Positions 5,637-5,724 of a DNA stretch of 5,724 nucleotides are shown here, one piece after another (position 1 is the first letter of the stretch; each line of letters starts with the position of its first letter). Position numbers and translations under genes: made by a program. The notes under the pieces are model-generated. The model worked only from the letters and a program-made list of their open reading frames with translations. It did no database searches and was not told the origin of the DNA. The stretch is taken from positions 1 to 5,724 of the forward strand of contig CAIOHW010000086.1 of assembly GCA_903858195.1 (NCBI GenBank). Direction: 5' to 3'. The DNA is from Oligoflexia bacterium. GTDB taxonomy: Bacteria > Bdellovibrionota > UBA1018.

Positions 5637-5648
5637 TCCGAGTCGCGC

Positions 5649-5724
5649 CTAGAATTCCACCTCGGTCAACGCCTCTCCCACCTTCAAGCAATCCGCTTCA
5701 TTGAGAGTGGCCGAGCATGCTGCC
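5649..5724 (-). CDS. Probable C-terminus of an unrecognised gene, cut by the window edge
   Basis: On the minus strand one frame is open from the window edge to a TAG at 5651-5649 and encodes 24 residues: AACSATLNEADCLKVG followed by EALTEVEF. The composition is normal for protein and the position fits a gene converging on the DUF507 gene with 12 bases between stops. I do not recognise the product. The open stretch is too short to rule out chance, and no competing plus-strand reading was evident. Confidence 0.45.
   Translation of the reverse strand, partial: AACSATLNEADCLKVGEALTEVEF

Overview
The window carries eight protein-coding genes packed tightly on both strands. It has no RNA gene, transposon, CRISPR array or long repeat that I can see. 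The gene set points to a Gram-negative bacterium: HldD makes the heptose precursor of LPS core and MurJ flips lipid II. An Rsm22-type methyltransferase and a DUF507 protein, together with the fairly GC-rich sequence, fit best with the former Deltaproteobacteria (Myxococcota, Bdellovibrionota and relatives). That lineage call is an inference from family distribution, not something the sequence proves.

Layout from left to right. Positions 1-1004 (-) hold hldD, complete except for its last base or bases. A short divergent spacer (1005-1071) follows. Next come a CheY-like single-domain receiver (1072-1467, +) and, overlapping it by 4 bases, a small helical protein (1464-1922, +). I read that protein as a histidine-phosphotransfer (Hpt) fold whose phospho-accepting histidine is replaced by leucine. 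The next gene (1919-3160, -) is an Rsm22-family methyltransferase-like protein with a complete set of candidate Fe-S cysteines. It converges on the previous gene, and the two stop codons share one CTAG palindrome. A second divergent spacer (3161-3225) leads to a 98-aa protein resembling the polyhydroxyalkanoic-acid-system family (3226-3522, +), which overlaps murJ (3519-5144, +) by 4 bases. A DUF507 gene follows (5190-5636, +). The last 76 bases look like the C-terminus of another gene on the minus strand (5649 onward).

Most of this is housekeeping: cell envelope (hldD, murJ) and ribosome assembly (Rsm22-like). The part most worth a second look is the receiver plus pseudo-Hpt pair. The two genes are translationally coupled. 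The second protein keeps the Hpt helix pattern but lacks the histidine, and it ends in a DEIxxLL peptide like the CheY-binding N-terminus of FliM. Together they could form a phospho-dependent binding pair rather than a phosphorelay. Two other points stand out: the coupling of a small PHA-like protein to the lipid II flippase, and a recurring arrangement of a -10-like hexamer 7-9 bases before start codons that lack a Shine-Dalgarno sequence, which hints at leaderless transcripts.
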